Assembly: GCA_902490355.1 (NCBI GenBank)
Contig: CABUDN010000060.1
Location: 1 to 13,967 of the forward strand
Source: an uncultured Oscillibacter sp.
GTDB taxonomy: Bacteria; Bacillota; Clostridia; Oscillospirales; Oscillospiraceae
Length of the DNA stretch: 13,967 bases
Reading direction: 5' to 3'
Shown: piece after piece, positions 12,878 through 13,967 of the stretch
How positions within the stretch are numbered: the first letter of the stretch is position 1
Layout of the letters: every line of letters begins with the position of its first letter
Translations under genes and position numbers: made by a program
Notes under the pieces: model-generated
What the model was told of the DNA's origin: nothing
Database searches by the model: none
Seen by the model: only the letters and a program-made list of their open reading frames with translations

Positions 12878-13967
12878 TCCCGGAGCGGATCTGGAGTACC
12901 GCGTGGCCTCCCAGATCCAGGAGGTCATAGAGAGAGCGGAAGAGGCCCCCGGCGTCATCCGGGTACAGCCGAAAAATCATCCCCGGCTTCGGGCCTGGAC
13001 GGGTTTGATAGCGCTGTTTGTGGGTTTTGCCCTGGTGGTGGGGAGTCTGGGTACTGCCGCCGGGCGGTATGTTACCTGCAGCGACGGGCAGTGGTGGAGC
13101 TCCGACTGGCAGGAGACGGACGCCTTCCGCCAGACGGTCAGCGACTATGTGCGGGACTTCCTGACCCTGGGGGCCGGAGGCGAGCTGGAATGGTATAACA
13201 CGGTGCTGGAAGGGACCGTCTGGCAGACCGACGGCGGTTGGTGGGGAGAACTGTCCGTCAGTGAACCGGCGGTGGAAGAGACCGTCGATGCGGCGCCGGA
13301 TGCCGGTTATCAATGGGACAAGAACGTCCTGTACCAGATCCTGCAAAACGGCAAGCCCCTCTATACCAACACCGACCAGGCGCTGGCATATGTCCAGGGC
13401 CTGCCGGAGGGGTACAATTTTCTGCTGATCTTCAAAGACGGCAAGGCCCAGGCGTGGAAGGACGGGGAGGAGCTGGACCTGTACGGCGACGGTGTCTACA
13501 GCGGGGACAGCGACTGGTATCTGCCCGGTTATGAGAACTTCACCGCCGGGGAGGGCGTAGAGGATGTGGAAGTCCGCATGACGGTCCGGCAGGTTCCCAT
13601 CCAGTATCTCCAGGGCCAGTACACCGACGGATATGTGTTTGACGGCAGCCCGCTGTACGACTTGTACCAGGGACTAAAGCAGGTCCGGACCCTTTACCTG
13701 GAGGCCGCCGCGGCTTTGGCTGCGGGCATCGGCCTGCTGGTGCTGGCCCACTGTCTCCGGGAGGACCGGAGACGGGCGGAGGCGGCCATTGCTGCCAAAA
13801 CTGTGTACGTTTGGACGGAGATTCGCTTTCTGGCAGTGGCAGGATGCCTGTTCTGGCTGATCTTCGGCTACACCGACCAGGGACGGCCCATTTGGCTGCT
13901 GCGCCAGTTCCTCTCCAGTATCGGGAATGTGTCTCCCGGTACCCTGGTACGGGGGTATTTTCCCGAA
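12846..13967 (+). CDS. N-terminal part of a membrane sensor histidine kinase (3' truncated)
   Basis: 374 codons are open to the window edge. The TTG at 12846 is proposed as start, because AAGGTGG (12830-12836) lies about 9 bases upstream and gives a 32-bp overlap with the regulator gene. A GTG at 12906 is the alternative, and no in-frame ATG is close by. Residues about 50-70 form a first membrane span (GLIALFVGFALVVGSLG). Residues 75-280 are a large Trp/Tyr/Asp-rich region, probably outside the cell. A second span lies at 284-303 (LYLEAAAALAAGIGLLVL) and a third at about 327-341. The phospho-acceptor and ATPase domains are not in the window, so the kinase call rests on operon position and topology. 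The sensed signal is unknown. Confidence 0.75.
   Translation, partial: MDTKWNDTNHDPGADLEYRVASQIQEVIERAEEAPGVIRVQPKNHPRLRAWTGLIALFVGFALVVGSLGTAAGRYVTCSDGQWWSSDWQETDAFRQTVSDYVRDFLTLGAGGELEWYNTVLEGTVWQTDGGWWGELSVSEPAVEETVDAAPDAGYQWDKNVLYQILQNGKPLYTNTDQALAYVQGLPEGYNFLLIFKDGKAQAWKDGEELDLYGDGVYSGDSDWYLPGYENFTAGEGVEDVEVRMTVRQVPIQYLQGQYTDGYVFDGSPLYDLYQGLKQVRTLYLEAAAALAAGIGLLVLAHCLREDRRRAEAAIAAKTVYVWTEIRFLAVAGCLFWLIFGYTDQGRPIWLLRQFLSSIGNVSPGTLVRGYFPE

Overview
The window looks like a draft-assembly contig from a Gram-positive gut anaerobe of the Oscillospiraceae / Eubacteriales type (Flavonifractor, Lawsonibacter, Oscillibacter-like). This rests on GC-rich coding DNA, AGGAGG ribosome sites, three secreted proteins ending in SLH repeats of the style of that group, and a VanR/OmpR-type two-component pair. 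No species is claimed. Bases 1-47 are Illumina adapter rather than genome, so the left edge is a contig end.

Layout. 49-135: tail of a truncated gene, followed by a strong hairpin. 192-422 (-): a small conserved-looking ORF that may be a remnant. 533-1642 (+): secreted SLH protein with a duplicated N-terminal beta-rich domain. 1659-1839: convergent terminators. 1861-7523 (-): a two-gene operon in which a 480-aa XRE-type HTH protein precedes, by 17 bp, a 1400-aa surface protein (signal peptide, BspA-like leucine-rich repeats, two FN3 domains, a papain-like Cys/His/Asn region, Gly/Ser linker, SLH repeats). 7557-8457: mostly gene remains (HEPN C-terminal fragment, aborted ORFs, orphan terminator) and then the leader of the next gene. 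8458-10317 (+): 619-aa secreted protein with seven RCC1-type blades and SLH repeats. 10384-10990: about 600 bp without a credible ORF, full of hairpins, with a promoter-like start and an intrinsic terminator: a candidate large structured RNA. 11000-11760: mobile-element-like debris (34-aa ORF, truncated membrane-protein gene, long terminator, Tn916-like arm-site repeats). 11766-11812: 3' half of a tRNA-Arg(CCG), read as an attachment-site scar. 12170-13967 (+): response regulator and the N-terminal part of its sensor kinase.

The common theme is the cell surface. Three exported SLH proteins carry different ectodomains (a small duplicated domain, LRR/FN3/protease-like, RCC1 propeller). One is probably controlled by an adjacent HTH protein, and a membrane sensor system lies nearby. 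The tRNA fragment and the repeats beside it suggest that the DNA immediately left of 11766 belongs to the far end of an integrative element, and that the two-component system is on the chromosomal side. How far left the element reaches cannot be told from this window.
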